Counted from the first letter of the stretch, positions 38,246 through 49,640 are shown. The stretch is 64,000 nt of DNA from Magnetospirillum sp. (GCA_024707145.1 JANQAI010000005.1:62001-126000); one strand, 5' to 3'. Program-made: numbers and translations. Notes: generated by a model not told the origin, from the sequence alone.

Positions 38246-39367
38246 TCAACCCGGAACAGGGGGCTGCTGGTCGCCGTCCTTCGCACCGGCGGATGCGGCC
38301 TTGACACGCAGCTTGGTCCCCGGCTTGCGACTGCGCGACCTGCGCACCGGAGCGGCAACCACCGGCAGGCGCGACGACGCCCCGTCGGACACCCGGGCCA
38401 GCATCAGCTGAAGGAAGGACGCGAGCCAGAAGACGAACACCATCAGGTGGACGATGATGAGCATGCGCCGCGGCGGACCACCCATCATCAGGTTGTCCGA
38501 AGCGCCGCCGAAAATAATGTAGAAGGCCAGGAAGACGTGGTCGGAATAATCGTCCGGCTTGAGCTGGGCCCCCTGGGGCACCGACCACCCATGAAACTGC
38601 ATGTAGGCGCTTGCGAACACCAGATTGAGGACGACGATGCCCGCGCAGATGACGAAGACGACGGGAACCATGCGGGTGATGGCGGGCGCGATCTCCTCGA
38701 TGGTGTTCAGCAGCACCGCCAAGCTCTGGGCGCTCCACGCCCCCACATAGATGGCCGACAGCGACATCACCAGCGCCACGCAGGCGACGACGAAGCCGTG
38801 CAGCCAAGCCTCACCGGAATGCCGGGATGCCGCCAGGGGAAAGGGGATGCCGTTGGCCTGGCACAGGACGTAGATGATGACGGCGATGGCCATCCCCGAC
38901 CCCGCCAGCAGGAGGGCCACGCCCAGGTCGTGCCGGCGCAGCTTGACGTGTCCCCAGCCCGCCATGAACGACAGCGAAACCAGGAGAAAGACGGCGCCGT
39001 GAACCACCTTGGCCCATTCGCGGCCGACACCCTTGGAAACCATGTACGAAATCGGCGCGTAGACAATCAGGGCCAACAAGCCGGCGACCACCAGCAAACG
39101 CCGTTGCTTCGCCAAGAGAACCTGCGAGTCCGTCTTGGTGAAGCGGTGTGCGTGGGGACTGTTGATGCGGTACTTGTTGATGAACAAGTACATGCCAATG
39201 ACCGGCACGATGGAGAACGACGCCAGCAGGACGCCGGAGAACCCGTAAATGATCGCCGCCAAGATGGAATACAGCAGGCCGACGACGACCATATGCTCGG
39301 TCAGGACAATGACCAGGCGACCATCCTGCGGCACCTTTGCTCCATTGCCACGGAAAGACATCCCCAT
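38246..39367 (-). CDS. Polytopic membrane protein of unknown function
   Basis: A 373-residue protein with about nine hydrophobic segments between residues ~20 and 320, and a basic, Ser/Arg/Lys-rich tail of ~50 residues. A segment containing FLAFYIIFGGASDN resembles a pore loop only superficially. Base composition is somewhat less GC-rich than its neighbours, hinting at separate ancestry. It shares no operon with either flank. No family recognised. Confidence 0.75.
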   Translation of the reverse strand: MGMSFRGNGAKVPQDGRLVIVLTEHMVVVGLLYSILAAIIYGFSGVLLASFSIVPVIGMYLFINKYRINSPHAHRFTKTDSQVLLAKQRRLLVVAGLLALIVYAPISYMVSKGVGREWAKVVHGAVFLLVSLSFMAGWGHVKLRRHDLGVALLLAGSGMAIAVIIYVLCQANGIPFPLAASRHSGEAWLHGFVVACVALVMSLSAIYVGAWSAQSLAVLLNTIEEIAPAITRMVPVVFVICAGIVVLNLVFASAYMQFHGWSVPQGAQLKPDDYSDHVFLAFYIIFGGASDNLMMGGPPRRMLIIVHLMVFVFWLASFLQLMLARVSDGASSRLPVVAAPVRRSRSRKPGTKLRVKAASAGAKDGDQQPPVPG

Positions 39368-39442
39368 CCCGCATGCCCCAACCTAAGGTATATGAACCTT
39401 GGAGTATGGTGTGCAGGAACAGCGACGATCAAGCAAAAACCA

Positions 39443-39895
39443 TCATTGGAGTTGTTGCTTCTCCGATTCCTCAACCTTAAGGGCGATGCCGTCCACTCCG
39501 ACGATGCGGACGCGCGCCCCGGTGGGCAGATCGGGACCGACGATCTTCCAAGTGGTGTCGCCCAGCTTGAGCCGGCCGGCGCCGTCCAGGATGGGCGTGG
39601 CCAGAGTGTGCGTACTGCCGACGAAGGCCTGGGCCCGCCGATTGAGCGCCGGTTCGTCCTCGACCGGGCGGTGCAGGCGGGCATAGAGGCGCCGGCCGAG
39701 CAGCGCGGCCGCCACGGTGAGCACGGCGAACACCGCCGCGTCGGCCTGCCACGGCAGGGTGGGCGCGCTGTAGGCCAGCACGGCGGTGAGCAGGGCGGCG
39801 ACTCCCGGCCACAGCAGGAAGGTGCCGGGCACCATGACCTCGAAGGCGATCAGGGTGAAGCCCAGGATCAGCCAATGCCAGAAGGTGATGTCCAT
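39443..39895 (-). CDS. NfeD-family membrane protein
   Basis: A 150-residue protein with three membrane segments in the first ~85 residues and a C-terminal OB-fold (TWKIVGPDLPTGARVRIVGVDG). NfeD proteins are genetically linked to SPFH proteins, as here: the SPFH gene ends 3 bases upstream. The pair probably organises membrane microdomains. Confidence 0.88.
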   Translation of the reverse strand: MDITFWHWLILGFTLIAFEVMVPGTFLLWPGVAALLTAVLAYSAPTLPWQADAAVFAVLTVAAALLGRRLYARLHRPVEDEPALNRRAQAFVGSTHTLATPILDGAGRLKLGDTTWKIVGPDLPTGARVRIVGVDGIALKVEESEKQQLQ

Positions 39896-39898
39896 GGC

Positions 39899-40864
39899 CT
39901 ATTCCCCGGCGGGCGGAACCGAACCCGGCCGGCGCGCGGGCGCCGCCGCCGGCCCCAGGGCGTCCCTGGCGATCTCGGCGATGCCGGCCACGGCACCGAT
40001 CACTCCCGCCGCTTCCAGCGGCATCATCACCAGCTTCTGGTTGGGCGCAGCGGCCACCTTCTCCAACGCCTCCACGTAGCGCTGGGCGACGAAATAGTTC
40101 ACCGCCATGGCTTCGCCCTTGGCGATGGCCTCGGACACCATGGACACCGCCTTGCCCTCGGCCTCGGCCTGGCGCTCGCGCGCCTCGGCGTCGCGGAAGG
40201 CGGCCTCGCGCCGGCCCTCGGCGGCCAGGATCTGCGCCTGCTTCTGCCCCTCGGCCTTGAGTACCTGGGCCTGCCTGAGGCCCTCGGCCTCCAGCACGGC
40301 GGCGCGCTTGTCGCGCTCGGCCTTCATCTGCCGCGCCATGGCGTCCACCAGGTCGCGCGGCGGCGCGATGTCCTTGATCTCGATGCGGGTGACCTTGACG
40401 CCCCAGGGCTGGGTGGCCTCGTCCACCACGATCAGCAGCTTCTCGTTGATGCGGTCGCGCTGGCTCAGCAGTTCGTCCAGGTCCATGCCGCCCATGACCG
40501 TGCGGATGTTGGTCATGGTCAGGTTGAGGATGGCCAGTTGCAGCTGCGCCACCTCGTAGGCGGCGCGCGCGGCGTCCAGCACCTGGTAGAACACCACGCC
40601 GTCCACCGTGACCATGGCGTTGTCGCGGGTGATGATCTCCTGGCTGGGGACGTCCAGCACCTGCTCCATCATGTTGAGTTTCCGCCCGACCCGGTCCACT
40701 ACCGGCACGATCAGGTGCAGGCCGGGCGACAGGGTGCGGATGTACCGGCCGAACCGTTCGACGGTGAATTCGAAGCCCTGCGGCACCACCTTGACGCCAA
40801 GGGCGACGATCAGCACGCCGAGCGCGACCAGGACCAGGACGAAAACGCTGGCGGCGGGGATCAT
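39899..40864 (-). CDS. SPFH/stomatin-like membrane protein (QmcA-like)
   Basis: A 321-residue protein with one N-terminal membrane segment (residues ~3-25), an SPFH domain (VKVVPQGFEFTVERFGRYIRT) and a long Ala/Glu-rich coiled coil (~185-270). It matches stomatin/QmcA-type paraslipins, which form membrane cages with NfeD partners. The ribosome site is GGAGG. First gene of a two-gene operon with NfeD. Confidence 0.9.
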   Translation of the reverse strand: MIPAASVFVLVLVALGVLIVALGVKVVPQGFEFTVERFGRYIRTLSPGLHLIVPVVDRVGRKLNMMEQVLDVPSQEIITRDNAMVTVDGVVFYQVLDAARAAYEVAQLQLAILNLTMTNIRTVMGGMDLDELLSQRDRINEKLLIVVDEATQPWGVKVTRIEIKDIAPPRDLVDAMARQMKAERDKRAAVLEAEGLRQAQVLKAEGQKQAQILAAEGRREAAFRDAEARERQAEAEGKAVSMVSEAIAKGEAMAVNYFVAQRYVEALEKVAAAPNQKLVMMPLEAAGVIGAVAGIAEIARDALGPAAAPARRPGSVPPAGE

Positions 40865-40951
40865 AAGCAACCTCCAGTGCGATGCAGGACCGCCTGAAGA
40901 TAGCGCGATCCCGGCAGCACGCAACGCGTGTTTGGGCCGCCCCGCTCCCCG

Positions 40952-41146
40952 TCAGGCGAAGCGGCGGTCGCGTTTGGACAGCAGGTCGCCGCCGCGCTGC
41001 TGCTGGACCGGCGCCACCAGCCGGGCCTGGGCCGGTTCCCAGGTGCGGTGGCAGTCGCGGCACCAGCCCACATGGCCCATGTGATCGGCAAGAACCCGGT
41101 GGTTGGGAGAGCCGCAATACGGGCATCCCTGCATCGTCATCGTCAT
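40952..41146 (-). CDS. Small double-CxxC zinc-ribbon protein
   Basis: A 64-residue protein with CPYC near residue 8 and CRDCHRTWEP near 29, a zinc-ribbon pattern. The tail is basic. An in-frame GTG at 41167 would add seven residues. No function can be assigned. Confidence 0.6.
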   Translation of the reverse strand: MTMTMQGCPYCGSPNHRVLADHMGHVGWCRDCHRTWEPAQARLVAPVQQQRGGDLLSKRDRRFA

Positions 41147-41373
41147 GTCGAACCCCAATTCGAACACGAAGCCGAAAGGCGCCCCCCATGGCGGCGCCCA
41201 CCTTTGTGTTCATACTTATGGTTGGAGGCCTCGCCCGCCAAGCGTCAAAGCGTGCATTTTTCAATGGGGCCCGTGTCAATTTTGGCCAGGAATTTTCATC
41301 CACAAGAATTTGCCAGGCGGCGCCGGGGCGGGCATAACCCCAACCGGTCCCCCTGAAACGCGAGGAAGGCAAG

Positions 41374-42366
41374 ATGGACAGCATCGGCATCGTGGGCGCG
41401 GGAGCATGGGGCACGGCGCTGGCGGCCACCGCCCGGCGGGCGGGGCGGCAGGTGACCCTGTGGGCGCGCCAGCCCAGCCTGGCCGACACCATCAACACCA
41501 GCCGGTGCAACCCCGCCTATCTGCCCGACGTGGCGCTGGAAGAGGGCATCCGCGCCACCGCCTCGCTGGCCGAGGTGGCGGCGAACGAGGCGGTGCTGCT
41601 GGTGACGCCGGCCCAGCACCTGGGCGCCGTATGCCGCCAGCTGGCGCCGCTGTGGCGGCCCGGCGTGCCGGCGGTGATCTGCGCCAAGGGCATCGAGCAA
41701 GCCACCGGACGGATGATGACCGAGGTGGTCGAGACGGCGCTGCCCGGCGCGCCGGTCGCCGTGCTGTCCGGCCCCACCTTCGCCATCGAGGTGGCGCGCG
41801 GCCTGCCCACGGCGGTGACGCTGGCCTGCGCCGATGCCGCCCTGGGCCAGGATCTGGTGGAGGCCATCGGCACACCCAGCTTCCGCCCCTACCTCTCCGA
41901 CGATCTGGTGGGGGCCGAGATCGGCGGCGCGGTCAAGAACGTGCTGGCCATCGCCTGCGGCATCGTCGAGGGCCGGGGCTTGGGCGACAACGCCCGCGCC
42001 GCCCTGATCACCCGCGGCATGGCCGAGCTGACCCGGCTGGCAATGGCCAAGGGCGGCCGGCCCGAGACGCTGATGGGCCTGTCCGGCCTGGGCGACCTGA
42101 TCCTCACCGCCTCGTCGCCGCAATCGCGCAACTACTCGCTGGGCTTCGCCCTGGGCGAGGGCCGCGCCCTGGCCGACATCCTGGCCGGACGCCGCGCCGT
42201 CACCGAGGGCGTGTGGTCGGCCGGCGCGGTGGTCGCCCTGGCCGCCACCCTGGGCATCGAGATGCCCATCTCGGCGGCGGTGGACGCGGTGATCAACAGC
42301 GGCGCCGACCTGGGCGACGTCATCCGCGCTTTGCTGTCGCGCCCGTTCCGCGCCGAAGGGATCTAG
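41374..42366 (+). CDS. gpsA: NAD(P)-dependent glycerol-3-phosphate dehydrogenase
   Basis: A 330-residue enzyme making glycerol 3-phosphate for phospholipid synthesis. The N-terminal GIVGAGAWGTALA is the dinucleotide motif; SGPTFAIEVARGLPTAV, the catalytic Lys in GAVKNVLAIACG and the GLSGLGDLILT block are present. GAGGAAGG precedes the ATG. Its stop is the first base triplet next to a dispersed palindrome (42366-42419). Confidence 0.96.
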   Translation: MDSIGIVGAGAWGTALAATARRAGRQVTLWARQPSLADTINTSRCNPAYLPDVALEEGIRATASLAEVAANEAVLLVTPAQHLGAVCRQLAPLWRPGVPAVICAKGIEQATGRMMTEVVETALPGAPVAVLSGPTFAIEVARGLPTAVTLACADAALGQDLVEAIGTPSFRPYLSDDLVGAEIGGAVKNVLAIACGIVEGRGLGDNARAALITRGMAELTRLAMAKGGRPETLMGLSGLGDLILTASSPQSRNYSLGFALGEGRALADILAGRRAVTEGVWSAGAVVALAATLGIEMPISAAVDAVINSGADLGDVIRALLSRPFRAEGI

Positions 42367-42419
42367 ACACGGATGGACACGGATGGACGCGGAGAGGAAT
42401 ATCCGTGTCCATCCGTGTC
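42366..42419. repeat. Palindromic repeat, family C, copy 1
   Basis: GACACGGATGGACACGGAT (42366-42384) and its exact inverted complement (42401-42419) are separated by 16 bases. It lies between gpsA and the YciI gene. A longer, less perfect copy is at 59165-59233. Confidence 0.75.
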
Positions 42420-42443
42420 ACCGTCTTCAGGAGTCTTCCCCAC

Positions 42444-42719
42444 ATGTTCGTCGTTCACTGCCAGGACAAGCCCGGCGCCCAGCAGATCCGCCTGGACAAC
42501 CGCGCCGCCCACCTGGACTTCCTCAAGGCCAATCTCGACAAGATCGTCCTGGCCGGCCCGGTGCAGACCGAGGACCGCACGGGCATGGTCGGCAGCGTGC
42601 TGGTGCTGAACTTCGCCGACCGCGCCGAGCTGGACGCCTTCCTGGCCCAGGATCCCTATGCCAAGGCCGGGCTGTTCGCCGCCGTCACCGTGCTGCCCTA
42701 CAAGAAGGTGCTGCCGTGA
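42444..42719 (+). CDS. YciI-family protein
   Basis: A 91-residue ferredoxin-like fold protein. The conserved His-Asp pair of the family is visible in NRAAHLDFLKAN, and the end DPYAKAGLF is typical. Some YciI-like proteins are hydrolases or dehalogenases; the role here is unknown. AGGAG precedes the ATG. Its stop overlaps the EVE gene start (GTGA). Confidence 0.87.
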   Translation: MFVVHCQDKPGAQQIRLDNRAAHLDFLKANLDKIVLAGPVQTEDRTGMVGSVLVLNFADRAELDAFLAQDPYAKAGLFAAVTVLPYKKVLP

Positions 42720-43123
42720 ACCACTGGCTGGTCAAGTCCGAGCCCGGCGCTTGGTCGTGGGACGACCAGGTGCGCGATCAGGTGACGGCGTGGACCGGCG
42801 TGCGCAACTACCAGGCCTCCAACTTCCTCAAGGCCATGAAGATCGGCGACACCTGCTTCTTCTACCACTCGGTGGAAGAAAAGCGGATCGTCGGCATCGT
42901 CGAGGTGGTGCGCGAGGCCTATCCCGATCCCACCGCCGAGGACCCGCGCTGGGTGTGCGTGGACGTGCGTGCGGTGCGGCCGGTGCCCCGGCCGGTCACC
43001 CTGGGCGACATCAAGCAGGTCGCCGAACTGGCCGACATCGCGCTGATCCGCCAGTCCCGCCTGTCGGTCATGCCCGTCGAGCCGGCCCATTGGGACCGGC
43101 TGTGCGCCATGGCCGGATTGTAA
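42716..43123 (+). CDS. EVE-domain protein
   Basis: A 135-residue EVE (PUA-like) domain protein: NHWLVKSEPGAWSWDD, then GVRNYQASNFLKAMKIGD and CFFYHS are characteristic. EVE domains bind modified bases. The GTG at 42716 overlaps the YciI stop, so the two are coupled. Confidence 0.92.
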   Translation: MNHWLVKSEPGAWSWDDQVRDQVTAWTGVRNYQASNFLKAMKIGDTCFFYHSVEEKRIVGIVEVVREAYPDPTAEDPRWVCVDVRAVRPVPRPVTLGDIKQVAELADIALIRQSRLSVMPVEPAHWDRLCAMAGL

Positions 43124-43126
43124 GCA

Positions 43127-43157
43127 AGCCCCCCTCCCCCGGCGGGGGCGGGGGTGG
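43127..43157. repeat. CCCCTCCCCC/GGGGGCGGGGG inverted repeat
   Basis: AAGCCCCCCTCCCCCGGC is followed by GGGGGCGGGGGT between the EVE and Rieske genes, related to the C-rich repeats at 2506 and 35605. Confidence 0.5.
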
Positions 43158-43173
43158 ACGAAGGGAGCCGCCC

Positions 43174-43515
43174 TTGCCCGACCACGTCCTGTGCTCGCTG
43201 ACCGAGCTGTCCGATCCCGGCGCCAAGGGGCCGTTCCGGGTGGGCAACACCAGCGTCTTCGTGGTGCGCCAGGGCGACCGGGTGCGCGCCTACGTGGATT
43301 CCTGCCCGCACGCCTTCGCGCCGCTGGAAATGGAACCCGACCAGTTCCTCGACCTCACCCGTTCTTACGTGCTGTGCTCGCTGCACGGCGCCCATTTCGA
43401 CCCCGATTCCGGAGCCTGCGTGCTGGGACCCTGCCTCGGCCGCAGCCTGACGGCCTATCCCATCCGGATCCATAACGGAAAGATCATCGCCGGCCCCCAG
43501 CCGGATGGGATATAA
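43174..43515 (+). CDS. Rieske 2Fe-2S domain protein
   Basis: A 113-residue single-domain Rieske ferredoxin. Cluster ligands are in CPHAFAPLE (CxH) and CSLHGAHFD (CxxH). It starts with TTG at 43174, with AAGGGAG upstream; no ATG is available. Short Rieske proteins of this type often act as electron carriers or assembly helpers. It may be in an operon with EVE and YciI. Confidence 0.88.
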   Translation: MPDHVLCSLTELSDPGAKGPFRVGNTSVFVVRQGDRVRAYVDSCPHAFAPLEMEPDQFLDLTRSYVLCSLHGAHFDPDSGACVLGPCLGRSLTAYPIRIHNGKIIAGPQPDGI

Positions 43516-43571
43516 CCCGCACTGCCGATACTCCTGTCCGGTAGATCAAGAGTTTTCGCTGCGCAGCAGGG

Positions 43572-43600
43572 TTGAGTCAGGCGCAGAACTCGACCATACT
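43572..43600 (+). promoter_or_regulatory. Possible sigma-70 promoter of acs
   Basis: TTGAGT (43572-43577), 17-base spacer and CATACT (43595-43600), 91 bases before the acs ATG. Matches are moderate. Confidence 0.35.
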
Positions 43601-43691
43601 TGCAACCGCAATTCGGGGAAACGAGCCCCTGCGCCTGCCAGAATCCGAAAAAGGGACGCAGGGCAACCAAGAAAGTGGGAGACAACAAGAA

Positions 43692-45629
<1,938 letters not shown>

Positions 45630-45650
45630 TCGCGGCGCCGGTTCCGGCAT

Positions 45651-45691
45651 AAGGGGGCTCGCCCGCGCAAGCGGACGGGCCCTTTCCTTTT
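45651..45691 (+). terminator. Intrinsic terminator of acs
   Basis: AAGGGGGCTCGCCCGC pairs imperfectly with GCGGACGGGCCCTTT across GCAA, followed by CCTTTT. Confidence 0.65.
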
Positions 45692-45773
45692 GTCCTGCGC
45701 CGAGCTTTGGCGCTTCGGCGCCGGACAGGCTATTGTGAGGTTGCAGCTGGTCTGACCTGAGCCGGGAGCGGCG

Positions 45774-46601
45774 ATGATCTTGGAAACCATGGGCGTGTTT
45801 GCGGGCGGCTACGCCCTGCTGGTGGGCGGCATGGCCCTGTTCCAGCGCGACATGATCTACCATCCCGATAGCACCCTACCCGACCCTGCCGAGGTGGGGG
45901 TGCCCGAGATGCTGCCGGTGCCGGTACGCACCAGCGACGGGCTGGTGATCACCGGCTGGTACGCGCCGCCGCTGCGCGCCAACGGCGCCACCGTGATCTA
46001 TTGCCATGGCAACGCCCGCACCCTGGCCCATCGCGCCCACAAGGCGCGCCGCCTGATGGATTCCGGCTATGGCGTGTTCCTGGCCGGCTATCGCGGCTAT
46101 GGCGGCAATCCCGGCCGCCCCAGCGAGGCCGGGCTGTACGCCGACGCCCGTGCCGTGGTGGGCTGGCTGATGAGCCGGGGCGTCACCGCCGACCGCATGG
46201 TGCTGTACGGCGAGTCCCTGGGCACCGGCGTGGCCACCCAGCTGGCCACCGAGCTGGACGAGCTGTCCGCCCTGGTGCTGGAGGCCCCCTATACCCGGCT
46301 GCCCGATCTGGCCCCGGCCTATCTGCCCGCCGGGCTGGCCCAGGCGCTGATGGTGGACCGCTACGACACCCTGTCCAAGATCGCCCAGGTGCAGGCGCCG
46401 TTGCTGATCCTGCACGGCGAGCATGACGGGCTGGTGCCGGTGGCGATGGGCCGCCGCCTGCTGGAGGCCGCCACCAGCCAGAAGGAGGGCGTCTTCCTGG
46501 CCGAGGCCGGCCACAACAACATCTGGGAGCATGGCGGCGCCGAGGCGCTGCTGGCCTTCCTGAAGAAGGTCCGCCACGGCTTCCCCGCCACCGCCGGCTG
46601 A
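45774..46601 (+). CDS. Alpha/beta hydrolase (BEM46/ABHD13-like)
   Basis: A 275-residue protein. An N-terminal hydrophobic segment may anchor it. The nucleophile elbow is GESLG (near 142), with oxyanion motif YCHGNARTLAH upstream, catalytic Asp in GEHDGLVP and His in EAGHNN. It belongs to the serine hydrolases of the BEM46/ABHD13 type; the substrate is unknown. It is convergent with the SRP RNA gene. Confidence 0.88.
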   Translation: MILETMGVFAGGYALLVGGMALFQRDMIYHPDSTLPDPAEVGVPEMLPVPVRTSDGLVITGWYAPPLRANGATVIYCHGNARTLAHRAHKARRLMDSGYGVFLAGYRGYGGNPGRPSEAGLYADARAVVGWLMSRGVTADRMVLYGESLGTGVATQLATELDELSALVLEAPYTRLPDLAPAYLPAGLAQALMVDRYDTLSKIAQVQAPLLILHGEHDGLVPVAMGRRLLEAATSQKEGVFLAEAGHNNIWEHGGAEALLAFLKKVRHGFPATAG

Positions 46602-46606
46602 CACGG

Positions 46607-46632
46607 AAAAAGGCGCCCAAAGGGCGCCTTCT
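46607..46632 (-). terminator. Terminator of the SRP RNA gene
   Basis: On the minus strand AAGGCGCCC-TTT-GGGCGCCTT (46610-46630) is followed by TTTT. On the plus strand it is followed by only CTTG, so it serves the minus strand mainly. Confidence 0.85.
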
Positions 46633-46639
46633 TGCGGGT

Positions 46640-46733
46640 GGGAGACCGGACACGACCCGAACCGGAAATCGTTACGGCTGCTTCCTTCCGGACCTGACCG
46701 GGTTGGCGACGGGTTCGTCCGCGCCGATCTCCC
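46640..46733 (-). ncRNA. ffs: Bacterial signal recognition particle RNA (4.5S)
   Basis: The minus strand carries the invariant SRP core: GGTCAGGTCCGGAAGGAAGC then AGCC (complement of 46676-46699). The flanks pair into a long rod: GGGAGA at the 5' end with TCTCCC at the 3' end, and ACCCG with CGGGT further in. The RNA is ~94 bases by this pairing; mature ends may differ slightly. It targets membrane proteins with Ffh. A terminator follows. Confidence 0.95.
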
Positions 46734-46799
46734 GCGCGGAATATCGGGGGAGTCGGCGGTGGATGCAAGAGGATTCGCGTACCTCGCGCCGCCCCGGCC

Positions 46800-47306
46800 C
46801 TATTCGTCGGGCACCCACAGCAGGGTGGCGTCCTCGCCGCTGCACAGTTCCGACAGCTTGGCGGCGGACAGGCGCGGCGCCAGCACGCCGTTGACGATGA
46901 TGGTGCCTTCCTTGGCCAGCCGCCAGCCCACCTGGACGCAGGCCCGCGACGGCACCTTCTCGGCGGTGACGTTGGTGCGGCCGTTGTCGCGCATCACCGT
47001 CAGGCTGCCGCCGAAGGCATGGGTGGGGGCGATCACGCCCCGGGCCGCCGCCTCCATCTGGGCCTGCAGCTGGGCGCCGGGATCCACCTTGGGCGCGGCG
47101 CCGCCCAGCCAGATCCAGCAGGCCGCGGCCATGGCGGCCAGCACGATCAGCGCCAGGGCGATCAGGCCGCCATGGCCGGCTTGATGGGCGGGGTGGAGCG
47201 AGGGCCGCCGTGCCGGGTGCGCCTGCGGCTGAGGAGATGGGGCAGCCGGATGCGCCGGCCGGTACTGATGGGGCGCCTGCGGCCCCATCGCCATTGGTCT
47301 TGCCAT
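46800..47306 (-). CDS. Single-pass membrane protein of unknown function, pilin-like
   Basis: A 168-residue protein with a His/Pro-rich N-terminus (~45 residues), one hydrophobic segment (LIALALIVLAAMAAACWIWL, near 48-67) and a ~100-residue soluble part with two cysteines (ACVQVGWRL and LCSGED). The layout resembles type IVb pilin-like PilS proteins, but I do not consider that established. GGGAGG precedes the ATG. Divergent from mutL. Confidence 0.6.
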   Translation of the reverse strand: MARPMAMGPQAPHQYRPAHPAAPSPQPQAHPARRPSLHPAHQAGHGGLIALALIVLAAMAAACWIWLGGAAPKVDPGAQLQAQMEAAARGVIAPTHAFGGSLTVMRDNGRTNVTAEKVPSRACVQVGWRLAKEGTIIVNGVLAPRLSAAKLSELCSGEDATLLWVPDE

Positions 47307-47416
47307 GGGACGCCTCCCGTAGTCCCGGAATCCTGTGCGTAATATACCCCATCGAAGGTAAACCGAAAATGAAGGCCCTGGCTCCGCCCAGTGGAAGCGG
47401 CTAGACTCTGTCGGCC

Positions 47417-49234
47417 ATGTCCATCCGCCTGCTGCCCCCCACCCTGGTCAACCAGATCGCCGCCGGCGAAGTGGTCGAACGCCCGGCCTCCGCCGTCAAG
47501 GAATTGGTGGAGAACGCCCTGGACGCCGGTGCCGGCCGCATCGACGTGGTGCTGGTGGAGGGCGGCCAGGCGCTCATCTCGGTCACCGACGACGGCTGCG
47601 GCATGGCCCCGGCCGAACTGACCCTGGCGGTGGAGCGCCACGCCACCTCCAAGCTGCCCGACGACGACCTGGTGCATATCCGCCATTTGGGCTTCCGCGG
47701 CGAGGCGCTGCCCTCCATCGGCTCGGTGGCGCGGCTGACCCTGACCTCGCGGCCCAAGGGCGCCGATTCCGCCTGGAGCCTGGCGGTGGAAGGCGGCGCC
47801 AAGGGCGAGCCGGTGCCCGCCGCCGCCCCGCCCGGCACCCGGGTGGAGGTGCGCGACCTGTTCTACGCCACTCCGGCGCGGCTGAAGTTCCTCAAGGCGC
47901 CGCGCACCGAGTTGACCCATGCCACCGACGTGCTGGAACGGCTGGCCATGGCCCACCCGGCGGTGGCGTTCTCGCTGTCCGACGGGGCGCGCCCGGTGCT
48001 CAAGCTGGCGGCCCAGCGCGGCGAACCCTCGGCCGCCCTGCTGTCGCGGCTGGCCGCCGTCATCGGCCGCGACTTCGAGGCCAACGCGGTCAAGCTGGAG
48101 GCCGAACGCGACGGGGTGAGACTGACCGGCTGGGCCGGCCTGCCCACCTTCAACAAGGGCACCAGCGCCTACCAGTACCTGTTCGTCAACGGCCGCCCGG
48201 TAAAGGACCGGCTGGTTATTGGCGCAGTGCGCGGCGCCTATCAGGACGTGCTGAGCCACGACCGCCACCCGGTGGTCGCCCTGTTCCTCGACCTCGACCC
48301 CGAGGCGGTGGACGTCAACGTCCATCCCGCCAAGGCCGAGGTGCGCTTCCGCGATTCCGGCTTGGTGCGCGGGCTGATCGTCTCGGGCATCCGCCACGCT
48401 TTGGCCGAGGCCGGCCACCGCGCCTCGTCCACCCTGGGCATGGCCGCCCTCGGCGCCCTGGGAGCGGCCGCCGCCCCGCCGCGCCCGGCCGCCGGCTACC
48501 AGTGGCAACCCTCGGCCTCCCACCCCAGCCCGGGTCAGGTGCGGCAGGCCGCCGAGGCCTTCGCCCCCGCCGGCCTGTCCGAATCGTTGCCAGGTTTGTC
48601 GCTGCCGCCGGCCGCCCCGGCCGAGGCGCAGCCGGCCGAGGTGCCCGAGCTGGACCACCCGTTGGGGGCGGCGCGGGCGCAGTTGCACGACACCTACATC
48701 ATCGCCGAGACCCGCGACGGCCTGGTCATCGTCGACCAGCACGCCGCCCACGAACGGCTGGTGATGGAGCGTATGAAGGCGGCGCTGGAGGCCGGCACGG
48801 TCAAGACCCAGGCGCTGCTGCTGCCCGAGGTGGTGGATTTGGGCGAAGCCGGCGCCGCCCGCATCGCCGATGCGGCGGAAGCGCTGGCAGCACTGGGGCT
48901 GGTGGTGGAACCCTTCGGCGCCGGTGCCGTGGTGGTGCGCGAGACCCCGGCCCTGCTGGGCGAATGCGACGTCCAGGGGCTGGTGCGCGACCTCGCCGAC
49001 GACCTGGCCGAATGGGGCGAGGCGCTGGCCCTGAAGGAGCGGCTGGGCGACGTCTGCGCCACCCTGGCCTGCCACGGCAGCGTGCGCTCGGGCCGGCGGC
49101 TGTCGGTGGCCGAGATGAACGCCCTGCTGCGCCAGATGGAGGCGACGCCGCTGTCCGGCCAATGCAACCACGGCCGCCCCACCCACGTCTCGCTGCGGTT
49201 GGCCGACGTGGAAAAGCTGTTCGGCCGCCGTTAG
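47417..49234 (+). CDS. mutL: DNA mismatch repair protein MutL
   Basis: A 605-residue MutL. The GHKL ATPase has [18 protein letters not shown] and [12 protein letters not shown] Pro/Ala-rich linker (~355-420) leads to the C-terminal domain, which has [12 protein letters not shown], exactly matching the DQHA-x2-E-x4-E endonuclease motif of MutL proteins that nick DNA. Species with this motif usually lack MutH. It is followed by a repeat-filled intergenic region. Confidence 0.95.
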   Translation: MSIRLLPPTLVNQIAAGEVVERPASAVKELVENALDAGAGRIDVVLVEGGQALISVTDDGCGMAPAELTLAVERHATSKLPDDDLVHIRHLGFRGEALPSIGSVARLTLTSRPKGADSAWSLAVEGGAKGEPVPAAAPPGTRVEVRDLFYATPARLKFLKAPRTELTHATDVLERLAMAHPAVAFSLSDGARPVLKLAAQRGEPSAALLSRLAAVIGRDFEANAVKLEAERDGVRLTGWAGLPTFNKGTSAYQYLFVNGRPVKDRLVIGAVRGAYQDVLSHDRHPVVALFLDLDPEAVDVNVHPAKAEVRFRDSGLVRGLIVSGIRHALAEAGHRASSTLGMAALGALGAAAAPPRPAAGYQWQPSASHPSPGQVRQAAEAFAPAGLSESLPGLSLPPAAPAEAQPAEVPELDHPLGAARAQLHDTYIIAETRDGLVIVDQHAAHERLVMERMKAALEAGTVKTQALLLPEVVDLGEAGAARIADAAEALAALGLVVEPFGAGAVVVRETPALLGECDVQGLVRDLADDLAEWGEALALKERLGDVCATLACHGSVRSGRRLSVAEMNALLRQMEATPLSGQCNHGRPTHVSLRLADVEKLFGRR

Positions 49235-49288
49235 GCGTATTCGCCACGCCCGCACCCTGAAGCCATGTTAAGCAACAATGGCTATCTA

Positions 49289-49395
49289 AGGCTATCATCC
49301 TGAGCAGAGCAAAGGATCTCCTCCTGGCAGGGCATCGCCGGTTCTGACCGGTATCCAGGCGGAAATCTTTCGTCGGCTACGCCTCCTCAAGATGA
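49289..49395. repeat. Dispersed inverted repeat (CATCCTGAGC...GATGACA)
   Basis: GCTATCATCCTGAGCAGAGC and an AAAGGATCT end are inversely repeated by AAATCTTTCG followed by TCGGCTACGCCTCCTCAAGA. The 406-base gap from mutL to cobT holds this, a family B repeat (49422-49518) and a CATCCGTG direct repeat (49531-49582). No gene is seen in it. Confidence 0.65.
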
Positions 49396-49421
49396 CAGGG
49401 AAGGGTTGGAACCGTCCCCCT

Positions 49422-49518
49422 TCGTCAGGCCCGCGCTTGACGCGGGCATCCATATGGTTTCACCCGGCACGGTGCCAGATGGCTCCACGTGGATGGCCGG
49501 GTCGAGCCCGGCCATGAC
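49422..49518. repeat. Dispersed inverted repeat, family B, copy 4
   Basis: CGTCAGGCCCGCGCTTGACG then CGGGCATCCAT, and the inverse GTGGATGGCCGGGTCGAGCC then CGGCCATGACG. Confidence 0.75.
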
Positions 49519-49640
49519 GACTTGTTCTCTTGTCCGTGCCCATCCGTGGCCCGCGTCAGCGAGCATCCGTGCCATCCGTGTTGCTAGGGCACGGCTTCGG
49601 GGCGCGGGCACGTTCCGTGAAAACCTGATCGAAGCGGTGG

